From assembly GCA_039000515.1 (NCBI GenBank), contig JBCFYV010003508.1, positions 46,585,265 to 46,649,264 on the forward strand: a stretch of 64,000 bases of DNA. The letters run 5' to 3'. Within the stretch, counting starts at the first letter, position 1. Every line of letters starts with the position of its first letter. Origin of the DNA: Timema cristinae (lineage: Eukaryota > Arthropoda > Insecta > Phasmatodea > Timematidae). Shown piece after piece: positions 63,641 to 64,000 of the stretch. Under the pieces are notes generated by a model. The model saw only the letters and a list, made by a program, of their open reading frames with translations, did not search any database and had not been told where the DNA came from. Made by a program: the position numbers and the translations under genes.

Positions 63641-64000
63641 ATAGTAAATTTTTAAAGCCTCAAGATTATGTTGTATTTGCAGAACACTTTAATAAACCTA
63701 GTTGGTAGTTTGATTTAAATGGGCTGCTATAGTTCTACTAGCAACTGCTTCCAACTTTTATGGATCAAATGTCGGATACTGGTTGATCGCGATCGATTCA
63801 TCAATATCACTGCTATTTTCATTCGATTACGCTGGAAAATTAAGTTGTCATTAAAAGTCTTATCTTTTGAGTTATTTAAGCTCACAATTATATAAAGTAC
63901 TTTCAAATAATATTAAGTGTGATCCAAATAATTTTGATCAGTCGTAATCACTAATGCAATAAGAAAATCAAATGTTTTGAATATGTATGTTATTTATTAT
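63641..64000. other. Window end, nothing recognised
   Basis: AT-rich; no frame or repeat supported. Confidence 0.5.

Overview
The window is nuclear DNA of an animal, almost certainly an insect. The two protein-coding genes are split into short exons by canonical GT-AG introns. The rest is AT-rich and crowded with tRNA-headed SINEs, TA-flanked MITEs, hAT-like elements, decayed LINE tails and minisatellites. The commonest SINE, in translation, resembles repeat-derived peptides I remember from Timema stick insects. That attribution is from memory and unverified.

Layout. 1-1203 is a 63-bp minisatellite. About 3.65-4.05 kb is a 37-bp minisatellite. 4177-27154 (+) carries eleven exons of a dual leucine zipper kinase gene (MAP3K12/13, Drosophila wallenda): a short conserved pre-kinase motif, the complete kinase domain, the leucine-zipper region, a long acidic/Ser-rich tail and the stop codon. 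The start codon and any earlier exon are not identified. 27155-40503 is mostly repeats and AT-rich sequence, possibly with a long 3' UTR. 40504-57542 (+) is a complete ten-exon ArfGAP1 gene: ArfGAP zinc finger with Arg50, a curvature-sensing ALPS region and a Trp/Asp-rich tail. 57543-64000 is repeats, one strong hairpin and a LINE remnant.

The two genes are not an operon and share no obvious pathway. Wallenda/DLK is an axonal stress MAP3K upstream of JNK and p38. ArfGAP1 switches off Arf1 on curved Golgi membranes.

The notable structure lies in two places. First, five spots in the coding exons show single-base frame or phase inconsistencies (two in ArfGAP1, three in the kinase gene). These look like residual sequencing indels more than gene death, because all catalytic and zinc-binding residues and the splice sites are intact. 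Second, the repeats are nested and mechanistically informative. A 33-bp array of about 45 copies grew inside a fold-back transposon whose relative 33 kb away still carries one copy, and it contains a 660-bp higher-order duplication. The 63-bp array likewise has a single-unit relative elsewhere. Two SINE families with different tRNA heads share one 3' tail. A hAT-like insertion has two empty-site relatives in the same window. I found no operon, CRISPR or prokaryotic-type system.
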